Shown: positions 23,994-32,022 of the stretch, in pieces | Position numbering within the stretch: the stretch's first letter is position 1 | Layout: each line of letters starts with the position of its first letter | Assembly (NCBI RefSeq): GCF_022138605.1 | Contig: NZ_JACBFS010000001.1 | Location: 1,116,001 to 1,180,000 of the forward strand | DNA from: Xanthobacter sp. NM-25 | GTDB lineage: Bacteria > Pseudomonadota > Alphaproteobacteria > Rhizobiales > Xanthobacteraceae | Length of the DNA: 64,000 nucleotides | Direction of reading: 5' to 3' | Notes under the pieces: model-generated | Seen by the model: only the letters and a program-made list of their open reading frames with translations | Database searches by the model: none | What the model was told of the DNA's origin: nothing | Position numbers and translations under genes: made by a program

Positions 23994-24734
23994 ATGGACG
24001 CGGATCACGGCGCCTATCCCCCGCTCGACACCCTGAAGCCGGTGGCCGACGACGTGTGGATCGTCGATGGGCCGGCCCTGCGCTTCGGCCTGCCCTGGCC
24101 GAAGATGCCGTTTCCCACCCGCATGACCATCGTCCGCCTCAAGGGGCGCGACCTGTTCGTGCATTCGCCCACGCCCTTGCCGCCCATCCTGCGGCGGGCG
24201 GTGGAGACGCTCGGCACGCCGCGCTGGATCGTCGGGCCCAACCGCATCCACTATTGGTGGATCCCCGATTGGCACGCCGCCTATCCCGACGCCCAGATCT
24301 ACCTCGCCCCGCACATCCTCGCCCAGGCCCACGGGCGCATCACCGGCCCGTCGCAGCCGCTGGAGGCGGCGATGGGCTATCCCTGGGATGGTGCGCTCGA
24401 CACCTTGCCCATCGTCGGCCGCTACATGACCGAGGTGGAGTTCTTCCACCGCGCCAGCCGCACCCTGATCCTCACCGACCTCATCGAGAATTTCGAGGCG
24501 AGCCATCTGCGCTCGCCGCTGCTGCGGCTGCTGGCGCGGCTCGGCGGGGTGCTGGCGCCCCACGGCGGAACCCCGCGCGACCTGCGCCTCACCTTCCCCC
24601 GGCCGGAGCTGCGGGCGGCGGTGGAGACCATGATCGGCTGGGCTCCCGATCGGATCATCCTCGCCCATGGCCGCTGGCATCCACAGAACGGCACCGCCGA
24701 GCTGCGACGTGCCTTCGCCTGGCTCCAGGACTGA
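23994..24734 (+). CDS. DUF4336 family protein (metallo-beta-lactamase-like)
   Basis: A 246-residue protein of the DUF4336 type. It has VADDVWIVDGPALRFGLPWP, MTIVRLKGRDLFVHSPTPLP, IVGPNRIHYWWIPDWHAAYP, LILTDLIENF and a terminal ILAHGRWH. The order resembles a reduced metallo-beta-lactamase fold in which most of the HxHxDH metal motif is absent, so hydrolase activity is uncertain. GGAGG precedes the ATG. It is the last gene of the mnmA-pmtA-DUF4336 group. The biological role is unknown. Confidence 0.8.
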   Translation: MDADHGAYPPLDTLKPVADDVWIVDGPALRFGLPWPKMPFPTRMTIVRLKGRDLFVHSPTPLPPILRRAVETLGTPRWIVGPNRIHYWWIPDWHAAYPDAQIYLAPHILAQAHGRITGPSQPLEAAMGYPWDGALDTLPIVGRYMTEVEFFHRASRTLILTDLIENFEASHLRSPLLRLLARLGGVLAPHGGTPRDLRLTFPRPELRAAVETMIGWAPDRIILAHGRWHPQNGTAELRRAFAWLQD

Positions 24735-24837
24735 CGTGCCCTTGCTCCGCAACACCGGCTTCGTGCCACGGCCGCGAGGCTGCGGGCGGGGTTCCCGAGG
24801 GGATTTTTCACCACGGGGGAAAGCCCCCGCGCCTTCC

Positions 24838-24866
24838 TTGACAGGGGCAAGGCGACACTTCTATAT
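24838..24866 (+). promoter_or_regulatory. sigma-70 promoter of the tRNA-Met gene
   Basis: TTGACA (24838-24843), 17 bases, then CTATAT (24861-24866). The -35 is a consensus match, and the tRNA starts 41 bases after the -10. Confidence 0.8.
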
Positions 24867-24906
24867 GCGCCTTCTCGCAGCGACGGCGCGCCGTCGCGTT
24901 GGTCGA

Positions 24907-24983
24907 GGCAGCGTAGCTCAGTTGGTGAGAGCGCCGGATTCATAACCCGGAGGTCGGCGGTTCAAGTCCGCCCGCTGCTACCA
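24907..24983 (+). tRNA. tRNA-Met (anticodon CAT), elongator type
   Basis: A 77-base cloverleaf with an encoded CCA end. The acceptor GGCAGCG pairs with CGCTGCT (with a G-U first pair). The D-arm is GCTC...GAGC. The anticodon stem CCGGA/CCCGG (one A-C mismatch) encloses the loop TTCATAA, with CAT at 24941-24943. The T-arm is GGCGG-TTCAAGT-CCGCC. An initiator tRNA would lack a paired first base and have three G-C pairs under the anticodon loop, so elongator Met is preferred. A lysidine-modified Ile tRNA is the alternative. Confidence 0.93.
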
Positions 24984-25202
24984 CTTCGCGAGCGCTCCGC
25001 CTTCATCACATCCGCCCTCAGCAAGACCGCCTTTCAGCGCGTCTGTCCCTTGGCGCGTCTGCTCCTTGACGAGTCAGCTCCTTGGCACGCGCCGTCCGGG
25101 GGGCACGGGCCTCGGCGGTGAAGCGACCTCCATGGCGAACGCCGCCGCGCTCCGCTATAGGCTGAGGCACAGCGGGCGTGCCCGCGTCGTGAGGAGGGGG
25201 CG

Positions 25203-25646
25203 ATGACGTTTGGAGCTGCAGTTCAAAGCTGCCTGTCGAAATATGCCGTGTTCCGCGGCCGCGCGCCGCGCAGTGAATTCTGGTGGTTCTGGGTGTTCAC
25301 CATCCTGGTGGAGGTGGTTGCGGCCATCATCGGCGTCATGCTGTTCACCAGCTCCGTCAGCGAGCATGCGGTGGTGATGGGCCCGGGCATGTCGTCCATG
25401 TCCGCCTTTTATGTCTATGCCGCCCCCAATTGGCTGAGCGGCCTCGTCCACCTGCTGCTGATCCTGCCCTCCCTCGCCGTCACGGTCCGACGGCTGCATG
25501 ACGTGGGGCGCAGCGGCTGGTGGTTTTTCATCCTCTTCCTGCCGTTCATCGGCTTCCTGGTGCTGCTGTTCTGGTGGGTGCAGCCCTCCGAGCCGCGGGA
25601 CAATGCCTATGGGCCCTCGCCCCTGCCGCTGCTGCCGCGCCCCTGA
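25203..25646 (+). CDS. DUF805 family membrane protein
   Basis: A 147-residue inner-membrane protein with the DUF805 layout: an N-terminal KYAVFRGRAPRSEFWWFWVF, membrane helices FTILVEVVAAIIGVMLF and VHLLLILPSLAV, the RRLHDVGRSGWWFF signature and a last helix LFLPFIGFLVLLFWWVQPSE. GAGGAGGGGGCG precedes the ATG. The cellular role of the family is not established. A 40-base palindromic terminator follows. Confidence 0.9.
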   Translation: MTFGAAVQSCLSKYAVFRGRAPRSEFWWFWVFTILVEVVAAIIGVMLFTSSVSEHAVVMGPGMSSMSAFYVYAAPNWLSGLVHLLLILPSLAVTVRRLHDVGRSGWWFFILFLPFIGFLVLLFWWVQPSEPRDNAYGPSPLPLLPRP

Positions 25647-25660
25647 GGCGCCGGCACCAT

Positions 25661-25700
25661 AAAAAGGGGGCGGATGACCCGGGTCATCCGCCCCCTTTTT
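25661..25700. terminator. bidirectional terminator, perfect 40-base palindrome
   Basis: AAAAAGGGGGCGGATGACCC is followed directly by its exact reverse complement GGGTCATCCGCCCCCTTTTT. It ends the DUF805 transcript and the convergent valine operon (mmsB). Confidence 0.95.
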
Positions 25701-25723
25701 CATGACCTGACGGAGAGATGCGC

Positions 25724-26620
25724 TCAAGTATCGTCGCGGGTGCGGATCCACTCCACGATACCGGAGAAGTCACGCCCCTCGTTCCCCGCCTCGGCAAAGG
25801 CGGTGTAGAGGGCGGTGGCCGCCGCGCCCAGCGCGGTGACCGCGCCGGCCGATCCCGCCGCCTCCTGGGACAGGCGCAGGTCTTTCAGCATCAGCGCCGC
25901 GGCAAAGCCCGGCTGATAGCCGCGATTGGCGGGGCTGGTGGGCACCGGCCCGGGCACCGGGCAATAGGTGGTGAGCGACCAGCACTGGCCGGAGGAGGTG
26001 GAGGCCACCTCATAGAGTGCCTCATGGGAGAGGCCCAGCTTCTCCCCCAGCACGAAGGCTTCCGAGACGGCGATCATGGAAATGCCGAGGATCATGTTGT
26101 TGCAGATCTTCGCCGCCTGCCCGGCGCCGGCACCGCCGCAATGGACGATCTTCTTGCCCATCAGCTCCAGAAAGGGCCGCGCCTTGGCGAAGGCGCCATC
26201 GGTGCCGCCCACCATGAAGGTGAGGGTGCCCGCCTCCGCCCCGCCGACGCCGCCGGACACCGGCGCATCGACGCTCTCATGGCCCGACGCCTGGGCCGCC
26301 GCATGGAAGGCGCGGGCGGACTCCACGTCAATGGTGGAAGAATCGATGAATAATGTGCCGGCCTTGGCCAGGGCGAACAGGCCCTCGGCGCCGGTGGTGG
26401 CCCCCACCACATGCATGCCCGACGGCAGCATGGTGATCACCACGTCCGCATCGGCCACCGCCGCCTTGGCGCTGGAAACCACCGTGACGCCCCGCGCCAT
26501 CGCCCCTTCGATGGCCGCCGCCGAGAGGTCGAAGCCGAGCACCTGATGGCCCGCCTTGATGAGATTGGCGGCCATGGGCCCGCCCATATTGCCGAGGCCG
26601 ATGAATGCGATGGTGGTCAT
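25724..26620 (-). CDS. mmsB: 3-hydroxyisobutyrate dehydrogenase
   Basis: A 298-residue beta-hydroxyacid dehydrogenase that oxidises 3-hydroxyisobutyrate to methylmalonate semialdehyde with NAD in valine breakdown. It has the N-terminal Rossmann motif IAFIGLGNMGGPMAANLIKA, the substrate site DAPVSGGVGGAEAGTL and the catalytic-lysine segment GAGQAAKICNNMILG. The C-terminal LMLKDLRLSQEA is also typical. GGGGAGGAG precedes MTTIAF. It is the last gene of the minus-strand valine operon, 57 bases after the acyl-CoA dehydrogenase gene. Confidence 0.95.
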   Translation of the reverse strand: MTTIAFIGLGNMGGPMAANLIKAGHQVLGFDLSAAAIEGAMARGVTVVSSAKAAVADADVVITMLPSGMHVVGATTGAEGLFALAKAGTLFIDSSTIDVESARAFHAAAQASGHESVDAPVSGGVGGAEAGTLTFMVGGTDGAFAKARPFLELMGKKIVHCGGAGAGQAAKICNNMILGISMIAVSEAFVLGEKLGLSHEALYEVASTSSGQCWSLTTYCPVPGPVPTSPANRGYQPGFAAALMLKDLRLSQEAAGSAGAVTALGAAATALYTAFAEAGNEGRDFSGIVEWIRTRDDT

Positions 26621-26645
26621 GTGGCTCCTCCCCAATCGTTTGCCT

Positions 26646-26671
26646 CCCCTCGCCCCTTGCGGGAAAGGGAG
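26646..26671. repeat. REP-like palindrome, degenerate copy
   Basis: CCCCTCGCCCCTTGCGGGAAAGGGAG resembles, with mismatches, the CCCTCTCCCGC-TTGCGGGGGAGGG palindromes near 53.6 and 61.2 kb. It lies in the 57-base gap between mmsB and the acyl-CoA dehydrogenase gene. Confidence 0.4.
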
Positions 26672-26677
26672 ATCGTC

Positions 26678-27820
26678 TTAATGGCCCTCGGCGATCAGCG
26701 ATCGTGACACGATGAGCCGCATGATCTCGTTGGTGCCTTCCAGGATCTGGTGCACCCGGAGGTCGCGCACGATCTTCTCGATGCCGTAGTCGGCGAGGTA
26801 GCCGTAACCGCCGTGCAGCTGCAGCGCCTCATTGGCCACCTTGAAACCCACATCGGTGGCGAAGCGCTTGGCCATGGCGCACAGGCGGGTGGCATCGGCG
26901 CGCTTGGCATCGAGGGCGGCGGCCGCCCGCCACAGGAAGGTGCGCGCCGCCTCCAGCTCGGTGGCCATGTCGGCCAGGCGGAATTGCAGGGCCTGGAATT
27001 CATCGAGCCTTTTGCCGAACGCCTTGCGCTCGCGCATGTAGGCGAGGGTCTTGTCCAGGGCCGCCTGGGCGCCGCCCAGGGAACAGGCGCCGATGTTGAG
27101 CCGGCCGCCATCGAGCCCCGCCATGGCGATCCTGAAGCCCTCGCCTTCCGCCCCCAGCCGGTTGGCGACCGGCACCCGCGCGCCCTCGAAGATCACCGCG
27201 CGGGTGGGCTGCACGTTCCAGCCCATCTTCTTCTCATTGGCGCCGAACGACAGGCCGGGGGTATCGGCGGGCACCACCAAGGTGGAGATGCCTTTTGGGC
27301 CGTCACCGCCGGTGCGCACCATCACCACATAGAGGTCGGAGGCGCCGGCGCCGGAAATGAACTGCTTCTGCCCCTCGAGCACATAATGGTCGCCGTCGCG
27401 CACCGCCCGGGTCTTCAGCGCCGCCGCGTCCGAACCCGCCCCGGGCTCGGTGAGGCAATAGGAGGCGAGGTGCTCCATGGTGGTGAGCCTGGGCGCGAAG
27501 GCCGCCCGCTGGGCGTCGTCGCCGAAGCGGTCGATCATCCAGGTGGCCATGTTGTGGATGGAAAGATAAGCGGAGGTGCCCGGGCAGCCGGTGGCCAGCT
27601 GCTCGAAGATCAGCGCGGCATCGAGCCGGCTGAGGCCGGAGCCACCCACATCCTCGCCCACATAGATGCCGCCCATGCCCAGCGCCGCCGCCGCCCGCAG
27701 GGTCTCCACCGGGAAATGCTTGCGCTCGTCCCACTCCACGGCAAAGGGCGCGATCTCGGCGGCGGCGAAATCCCGCGCCATATCGCGGATGGCTCTCTGG
27801 TCGTCAGTGAGGGTGAACAT
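26678..27820 (-). CDS. acyl-CoA dehydrogenase, probable isobutyryl-CoA dehydrogenase
   Basis: A 380-residue flavoprotein starting MFTLTDDQRAIRDMARDFAA. Family segments are YCLTEPGAGSDAAALKTRA, GASDLYVVMVRTGG, GWNVQPTRAVIFEGARVPVA, MRERKAFGKRLDEFQALQFRLADM, and QLHGGYGYLADYGIEKIVRD followed by HQILEGTNEIMR, which holds the catalytic Glu. Between mmsA and mmsB it most likely converts isobutyryl-CoA to methacrylyl-CoA in valine catabolism. Its ATG lies one base after the stop of a vapC remnant (TGA-C-ATG) and has no good ribosome-binding site of its own, so its translation may depend on that remnant. An ATG at 27862 is an alternative start. Confidence 0.92.
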   Translation of the reverse strand: MFTLTDDQRAIRDMARDFAAAEIAPFAVEWDERKHFPVETLRAAAALGMGGIYVGEDVGGSGLSRLDAALIFEQLATGCPGTSAYLSIHNMATWMIDRFGDDAQRAAFAPRLTTMEHLASYCLTEPGAGSDAAALKTRAVRDGDHYVLEGQKQFISGAGASDLYVVMVRTGGDGPKGISTLVVPADTPGLSFGANEKKMGWNVQPTRAVIFEGARVPVANRLGAEGEGFRIAMAGLDGGRLNIGACSLGGAQAALDKTLAYMRERKAFGKRLDEFQALQFRLADMATELEAARTFLWRAAAALDAKRADATRLCAMAKRFATDVGFKVANEALQLHGGYGYLADYGIEKIVRDLRVHQILEGTNEIMRLIVSRSLIAEGH

Positions 27821-27821
27821 G

Positions 27822-27995
27822 TCAGGGGCGCCAGTCGGATAAGGGAAGGATGGAGGCCGCATAAGGCGAGGCCGCGAATTTGCGGATGAGGCGGGCGTCA
27901 GTGGTGATCAGCGGCAGATCCAGCTGCCGGGCAGCCTCCTCCTTCACGAGCCCCTTCACCGCAACGCTGGCATCCACGACGACGGGGTCACTCAT
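27822..27995 (-). pseudogene. vapC-type PIN toxin remnant with large internal deletion
   Basis: A 57-codon ORF that overlaps the vapB stop by ATGA, the usual antitoxin-toxin arrangement. Residues 1-22 read MSDPVVVDASVAVKGLVKEE, a PIN-domain start with the first catalytic Asp (Asp8). Residues 25-57 read LDLPLITTDARLIRKFAASP and on to SDWRP, a PIN-domain end with the DAR acidic site (Asp33). A complete toxin is about 130 residues, so roughly 70-75 residues in the middle are missing, including other acidic ligands. The join is in frame and the original stop is kept. It should be inactive as a nuclease. An assembly error at this point would need to be excluded. Confidence 0.75.
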
Positions 27996-28231
27996 TCGAG
28001 GCCTTCGCGGATGTCATCGAGCGTGAGCGGCGGCGAGACCTTCAAGGTCTTGGAATGGAAATAACGCGAGATCGCCACCCGCTCTTCCGGCGTATAGGGC
28101 CGGTTCTGCTCCAACAGATTGCGGATCTCCTGTTCCAGCGAGATCCCGTTCCGCTTCGCTCGCTCCCGATAGACATTCAAGGTCTCCTCGGGAATGTTGC
28201 GGATCAGCACCTGGGCCATGGCCCGCCTCAT
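27992..28231 (-). CDS. VapB/FitA-type ribbon-helix-helix antitoxin
   Basis: A 79-residue protein. MAQVLIRNIPEETLNVYRER is a FitA-like ribbon-helix-helix DNA-binding start, followed by AKRNGISLEQEIRNLLEQNR and a C-terminal arm (SPPLTLDDIREGLE) that would wrap the toxin. The whole ORF is intact. MAQV (28219) is a possible shorter start. A perfect palindrome with 12-base arms lies just upstream and is the likely autoregulatory operator. It sits between mmsA and the acyl-CoA dehydrogenase gene on the same strand. Confidence 0.88.
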   Translation of the reverse strand: MRRAMAQVLIRNIPEETLNVYRERAKRNGISLEQEIRNLLEQNRPYTPEERVAISRYFHSKTLKVSPPLTLDDIREGLE

Positions 28232-28238
28232 GCTCTCA

Positions 28239-28266
28239 AATGTGCTATCAAAAATGATAGCACATT
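28239..28266. promoter_or_regulatory. operator-like perfect palindrome upstream of vapB
   Basis: AATGTGCTATCA and TGATAGCACATT are exact reverse complements around AAAA. The site begins eight bases before the vapB start and lies in the 73-base gap after mmsA. Ribbon-helix-helix antitoxins usually bind such sites in their own promoters. Confidence 0.8.
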
Positions 28267-28304
28267 CTCAATTGAGCCAGCGGCGGGCCGCAACCGGGTG
28301 CGTC

Positions 28305-29801
28305 TCACCCCATGGTGGGGATGTTGAAGTCGGCGCCGTCCTTGATGCCCGAGGGCCAGCGGGCGGTGACGGTTTTGGTCTTGGTGTAGAAGCGCACGCC
28401 ATCCGGCCCGTGCTGGTTGAGATCGCCAAAGCCGGAGCGCTTCCAGCCGCCGAAGGTGTGGTAGGCGAGCGGCACCGGGATCGGCACGTTGATGCCCACC
28501 ATGCCCACGTTCACCTTGGAGGCGAAATCGCGCGCCGCGTCACCGTCGCGGGTGAAGATGGCGACGCCGTTGCCATATTCATGCTCGGTGGGCAGCCGCA
28601 GGGCTTCCTTATAGTCCGGCGCGCGGACCACGCTGAGCACCGGGCCGAAGATCTCTTCCTTGTAGATGCGCATGTCGGGCGTCACGTTGTCGAACAGGCA
28701 GCCGCCCATGTAGAAGCCGTTCTCATAGCCCTGCAGGGTGAAATTGCGGCCATCCACCAGGAGCTTGGCGCCTTCCTGCACGCCGAGACCCACATAGCCC
28801 TTCACCCGTTCCACCGCCTCGCGGGTCACCAGCGGGCCGAAATCGGCGGTGGGGTCGGTGGAGGGGCCGATCTTCAGGCTCTCGACCCGGGGAATGAGCT
28901 TCTCGATCAGCCGGTCGGCCGCCTCCTGCCCCACCGGCACCGCCACCGAGATGGCCATGCAGCGTTCGCCAGCGGAGCCGTAGCCGGCGCCGATCAGGGC
29001 ATCCACCGCCTGGTCCATGTCGGCGTCGGGCATGATGATCATGTGGTTCTTGGCGCCGCCGAAGCCCTGCACCCGTTTCCCGTTGGCGGCGCCGCGGGCA
29101 TAGATGTACTGGGCGATGGCGGACGAGCCCACGAAGCCGATGGCGTGGATATCCGGATCATCGAGAATGGCGTCCACCGCCACCTTGTCACCGTTCACCA
29201 CATTGAGGATGCCAGCCGGCAGGCCCGCCTCCATCATCAGCTCGGCGAGGCGCATAGGCACCCCGGGGTCGCGCTCGGACGGCTTCAGGATGAAGGCGTT
29301 GCCGCAGGCGATGGCCGGCCCGAACTTCCACATGGGAATCATGGCCGGGAAGTTGAACGGGGTGATGCCCGCCACCACGCCGAGAGGCTGGCGCATGGAA
29401 TAAAGGTCGATGCCCGGGCCGGCGCCGTCGGAGAAGTCGCCCTTCAGGAGATGGGGAATGCCGCAGGCGAACTCGATCACCTCGAGGCCGCGCTGGATGT
29501 CACCCTTGGCATCGGGAACGGTCTTGCCGTGCTCGCGGGCGAGCAGTTCCGCCAGGGCGTCATACTCGCGCTGCACCAGCTCCAGGAACTTCATCAGCAC
29601 CCGGGCGCGGCGCTGCGGGTTGGTGGCGGCCCAGGCCGGCTGGGCCGCTTTGGCGTTTTCCACCGCCGCCCGCATCTCCTCGGTGGAGGCGAGGGCCACC
29701 TTACCGACCACCTCGCCGGTCATGGGCTCAAACACATCCGCCTTGCGGCCGGAGGTGCCCGGCACGTGCTTGCCGCCGATGAAATGGCCGATGTCGCGCA
29801 T
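28305..29801 (-). CDS. mmsA: methylmalonate-semialdehyde dehydrogenase (CoA-acylating)
   Basis: A 498-residue aldehyde dehydrogenase that converts methylmalonate semialdehyde to propionyl-CoA in valine and inositol catabolism. The N-terminus is MRDIGHFIGGKHVPGTSGRK. PFNFPAMIPMWKFGPAIACG and FVGSSAIAQYIYARGAANGK line the cofactor site, and YGSAGERCMAISVAVPVG carries the catalytic Cys281. Length and motifs match MmsA rather than general aldehyde dehydrogenases. It is the first gene of the minus-strand operon and is divergent from a lysR gene. Confidence 0.95.
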   Translation of the reverse strand: MRDIGHFIGGKHVPGTSGRKADVFEPMTGEVVGKVALASTEEMRAAVENAKAAQPAWAATNPQRRARVLMKFLELVQREYDALAELLAREHGKTVPDAKGDIQRGLEVIEFACGIPHLLKGDFSDGAGPGIDLYSMRQPLGVVAGITPFNFPAMIPMWKFGPAIACGNAFILKPSERDPGVPMRLAELMMEAGLPAGILNVVNGDKVAVDAILDDPDIHAIGFVGSSAIAQYIYARGAANGKRVQGFGGAKNHMIIMPDADMDQAVDALIGAGYGSAGERCMAISVAVPVGQEAADRLIEKLIPRVESLKIGPSTDPTADFGPLVTREAVERVKGYVGLGVQEGAKLLVDGRNFTLQGYENGFYMGGCLFDNVTPDMRIYKEEIFGPVLSVVRAPDYKEALRLPTEHEYGNGVAIFTRDGDAARDFASKVNVGMVGINVPIPVPLAYHTFGGWKRSGFGDLNQHGPDGVRFYTKTKTVTARWPSGIKDGADFNIPTMG

Positions 29802-29973
29802 GGTGCGTGTCCTTCCCTGGGGCTTGGCCCGTGGCCCCGGGGCCGGGCCCGGGACCGTTGCGTTTCCAAAACTGTTCCGGCCGCTGAACGCGACCTTGAT
29901 TGCGGTGACGATGCCCTATCCTTTTGCGCACAGCTAGGGCAATTCTTGCACGATCCCTGTGCGCCCTTTCACA

Positions 29974-30003
29974 TGCGCCATTGCCCATTGCGCCATTGCC
30001 CAT
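29974..30003. repeat. 15-bp tandem duplication before lysR
   Basis: TGCGCCATTGCCCAT occurs twice in direct succession (29974-29988 and 29989-30003), immediately before the CCGGAGG ribosome-binding site of the lysR gene. Confidence 0.85.
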
Positions 30004-30014
30004 CCGGAGGTCCC

Positions 30015-30956
30015 GTGCGCGCCAGCGACTTTGAATGGTCGGACCTGAAGTTCTTCTTGGCGGTGGCGCGGGCCGGGCGCCTCACGGTGGCGGCGGCGCG
30101 GCTCAAGGTGGAGCATTCCACCGTCAGCCGCCGCCTCGCCGCTCTGGAGGGCGCGCTGGGCGCCCAATTGTTCGATCGCCAGCCCCATGGCTATGCCCTG
30201 ACCGCCGCCGGCGAGCGGCTGCTGGCGGCGGCGGAGGGCATGGAGAGCCTGGCGCTATCCGCCCAGGGGACCATCGGCGGCGCCGATCTGGGCGTTGCCG
30301 GCACGGTACGGATCGGCGCGCCGGACGGCTTCGGCACCTTCTTCCTCGCCCCGCGCATCGCCGCGCTGGCCGAGACCCATCCCGATCTCGACATCCAACT
30401 TCTGGCCATGCCGCGCCTGTTCTCTCTGTCGAAGCGCGAGGCCGACCTCGCCATTTCCCTGAGCCGGCCCAAGGCCGGGCGGCTCCATGCCCGAAAGCTC
30501 ACCGACTACCGGCTGCGGCTCTATGCATCGCGGGGCTACCTCGCCCGCGCCGGCGTCATCGACAGCCGTGCCGCCCTCTCCCGCCATGCCTTCATCGGCT
30601 ATGTGGATGACCTCATCTACACGCCGGAGCTGGATTACGTGCCCTTGGTGGCGAAGGATCTCAGGGTGCGGCTGAAGAGTTCCAGCCTGGTGGCCCAGCT
30701 CACCGCCACCCGCGGCGGTGCCGGCGTGTGTGTTCTGCCCTGCTTCATGGGCGACCTTTTTGCCGGCCCCGGCGATGACGATCTGGTGCCGGTGCTGGCC
30801 GACGAGGTGAGTCTCACCCGCACCTTCTGGCTCCTCAGCCACACCGACATGCGCGACCTTGCCCGGGTGCGGGTGGCGGCGGACTTCATCGTCGATGCGG
30901 TGGCCCGGGACCGTGCCACTCTGCTGCCCCCGGGCGGGCCGGCGAAGCTGGCGTGA
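30015..30956 (+). CDS. LysR family transcriptional regulator
   Basis: A 313-residue regulator with a GTG start five bases after GGAGG. The N-terminal helix-turn-helix reads FFLAVARAGRLTVAAARLKV then EHSTVSRRLAALEGALGAQL. The rest is a periplasmic-binding-like effector domain (FFLAPRIAALAETHPDLDIQ, GVCVLPCFMGDLF). It is divergent from mmsA with a 213-base shared promoter region, so it probably controls the valine operon. The inducer is unknown. Confidence 0.92.
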   Translation: MRASDFEWSDLKFFLAVARAGRLTVAAARLKVEHSTVSRRLAALEGALGAQLFDRQPHGYALTAAGERLLAAAEGMESLALSAQGTIGGADLGVAGTVRIGAPDGFGTFFLAPRIAALAETHPDLDIQLLAMPRLFSLSKREADLAISLSRPKAGRLHARKLTDYRLRLYASRGYLARAGVIDSRAALSRHAFIGYVDDLIYTPELDYVPLVAKDLRVRLKSSSLVAQLTATRGGAGVCVLPCFMGDLFAGPGDDDLVPVLADEVSLTRTFWLLSHTDMRDLARVRVAADFIVDAVARDRATLLPPGGPAKLA

Positions 30957-31069
30957 GGCTTGCGGCGGCGACGCTGGTGCCCTTGAGGCGCAAAGCACCC
31001 CGTGCCTAGAGTGGAGGGATCAACGGGCGACGCCGGTCGCTCCACCGGGTGTCCCATGAGCATCGATCC

Positions 31070-31864
31070 ATGAGCATCTATCTCGGCTCCACCGTCGCGA
31101 CCTATAATTATTACGCCAAGAACAGCGCCGCCGCCCTGAAGCAGCAGGCGGCGGATCCGCAGGTGAAGACGGAAACCGCCTATTTCCGGGCCAACATCGG
31201 CAAGGTGAAGACGGTGGATGACCTCATCGGCAACTACCGCCTGTTCAATTATGCCATGACCGCCTACGGCCTCAGCGATATGACCCACGCCAAGGCCTAC
31301 ATGAAAAAGGTGATCACCAGCGATCTCAGCGATTCCAAGAGCTTCGCCAACAAGCTGGCGGACAATCGATTCGTCAATTTCGCCAAGGCGTTCAGCAATC
31401 TCAATCCGAACGCCTCGGCCGCGCTCTATGCCCCCGCCAGCGCCGATGACGTGGTGAAGGCCTATCTGCAGCAATCCATCGAGGAGACCCTGGGGCAGAA
31501 CGACCAGGGGGTGCAGCTCGCGCTCTATTTCAAGCGCGTGGCGCCGAGCGTGAAGAGCGCCTATGGCCTGCTCGGCGACTCGGCGCTCTGGAAGGTGGTG
31601 CAGACCACTTTTGGCCTGCCCGAGAACATGGGCAAGGTGGATGTGAAGACCCAGAAATCCATCGTTGATGCCAAGCTCAAGGTGGCCGACCTGCAGGACC
31701 CCGCCAAGCTCGACAAGCTGCTGGCCCGCTTCACCGCCATCTGGGATGCCACCCAGAACGCGGCCTCGGCCCCGGTGCTGCAATTGTTCGACACCAGCGG
31801 CGCCGGCGGCACCCTCGGCTATAATGTGGGCGCGAGCCTGCTCAATCTGCGCTATGGGGGCTGA
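31070..31864 (+). CDS. DUF1217 family protein
   Basis: A 264-residue protein starting MSIYLGSTVATYNYYAKNSA. DUF1217 patterns include VKTVDDLIGNYRLFNYAMTA followed by YGLSDMTHAKAYMKKVI, SFANKLADNRFVNFAKAFSN and ALYFKRVAPSVKSAYGLLGD. The family often sits in flagellar gene clusters in alphaproteobacteria, but no flagellar gene is nearby. No signal peptide or membrane helix is seen. A GTG seven codons upstream is a less likely start. Confidence 0.82.
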   Translation: MSIYLGSTVATYNYYAKNSAAALKQQAADPQVKTETAYFRANIGKVKTVDDLIGNYRLFNYAMTAYGLSDMTHAKAYMKKVITSDLSDSKSFANKLADNRFVNFAKAFSNLNPNASAALYAPASADDVVKAYLQQSIEETLGQNDQGVQLALYFKRVAPSVKSAYGLLGDSALWKVVQTTFGLPENMGKVDVKTQKSIVDAKLKVADLQDPAKLDKLLARFTAIWDATQNAASAPVLQLFDTSGAGGTLGYNVGASLLNLRYGG

Positions 31865-31904
31865 GCGGACCCTCGCCGAAACCCGGCTGGAGACCGCCGC
31901 GACC

Positions 31905-31933
31905 TTGACGCCCGCGCGCTTCGCCCCTATAGG
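31905..31933 (+). promoter_or_regulatory. sigma-70 promoter of rpmB
   Basis: TTGACG (31905-31910), 17 bases, then TATAGG (31928-31933). It lies 90 bases before rpmB. The same CTATAGG-type -10 appears before acpXL. Confidence 0.65.
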
Positions 31934-32022
31934 AGCCGCTTCCCGATCCAGCGGGTGAGTGCGGCAGGGCCCGAAGGCTCTCAGCGTTCCCTGCGTGCAA
32001 CAAGACTAGAAGGACTTCTGCC

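Noticed and set aside
24907..24983. Initiator tRNA-fMet
   Set aside because: The first acceptor pair is G-U rather than unpaired C-A, and the anticodon stem lacks the three consecutive G-C pairs under the loop.
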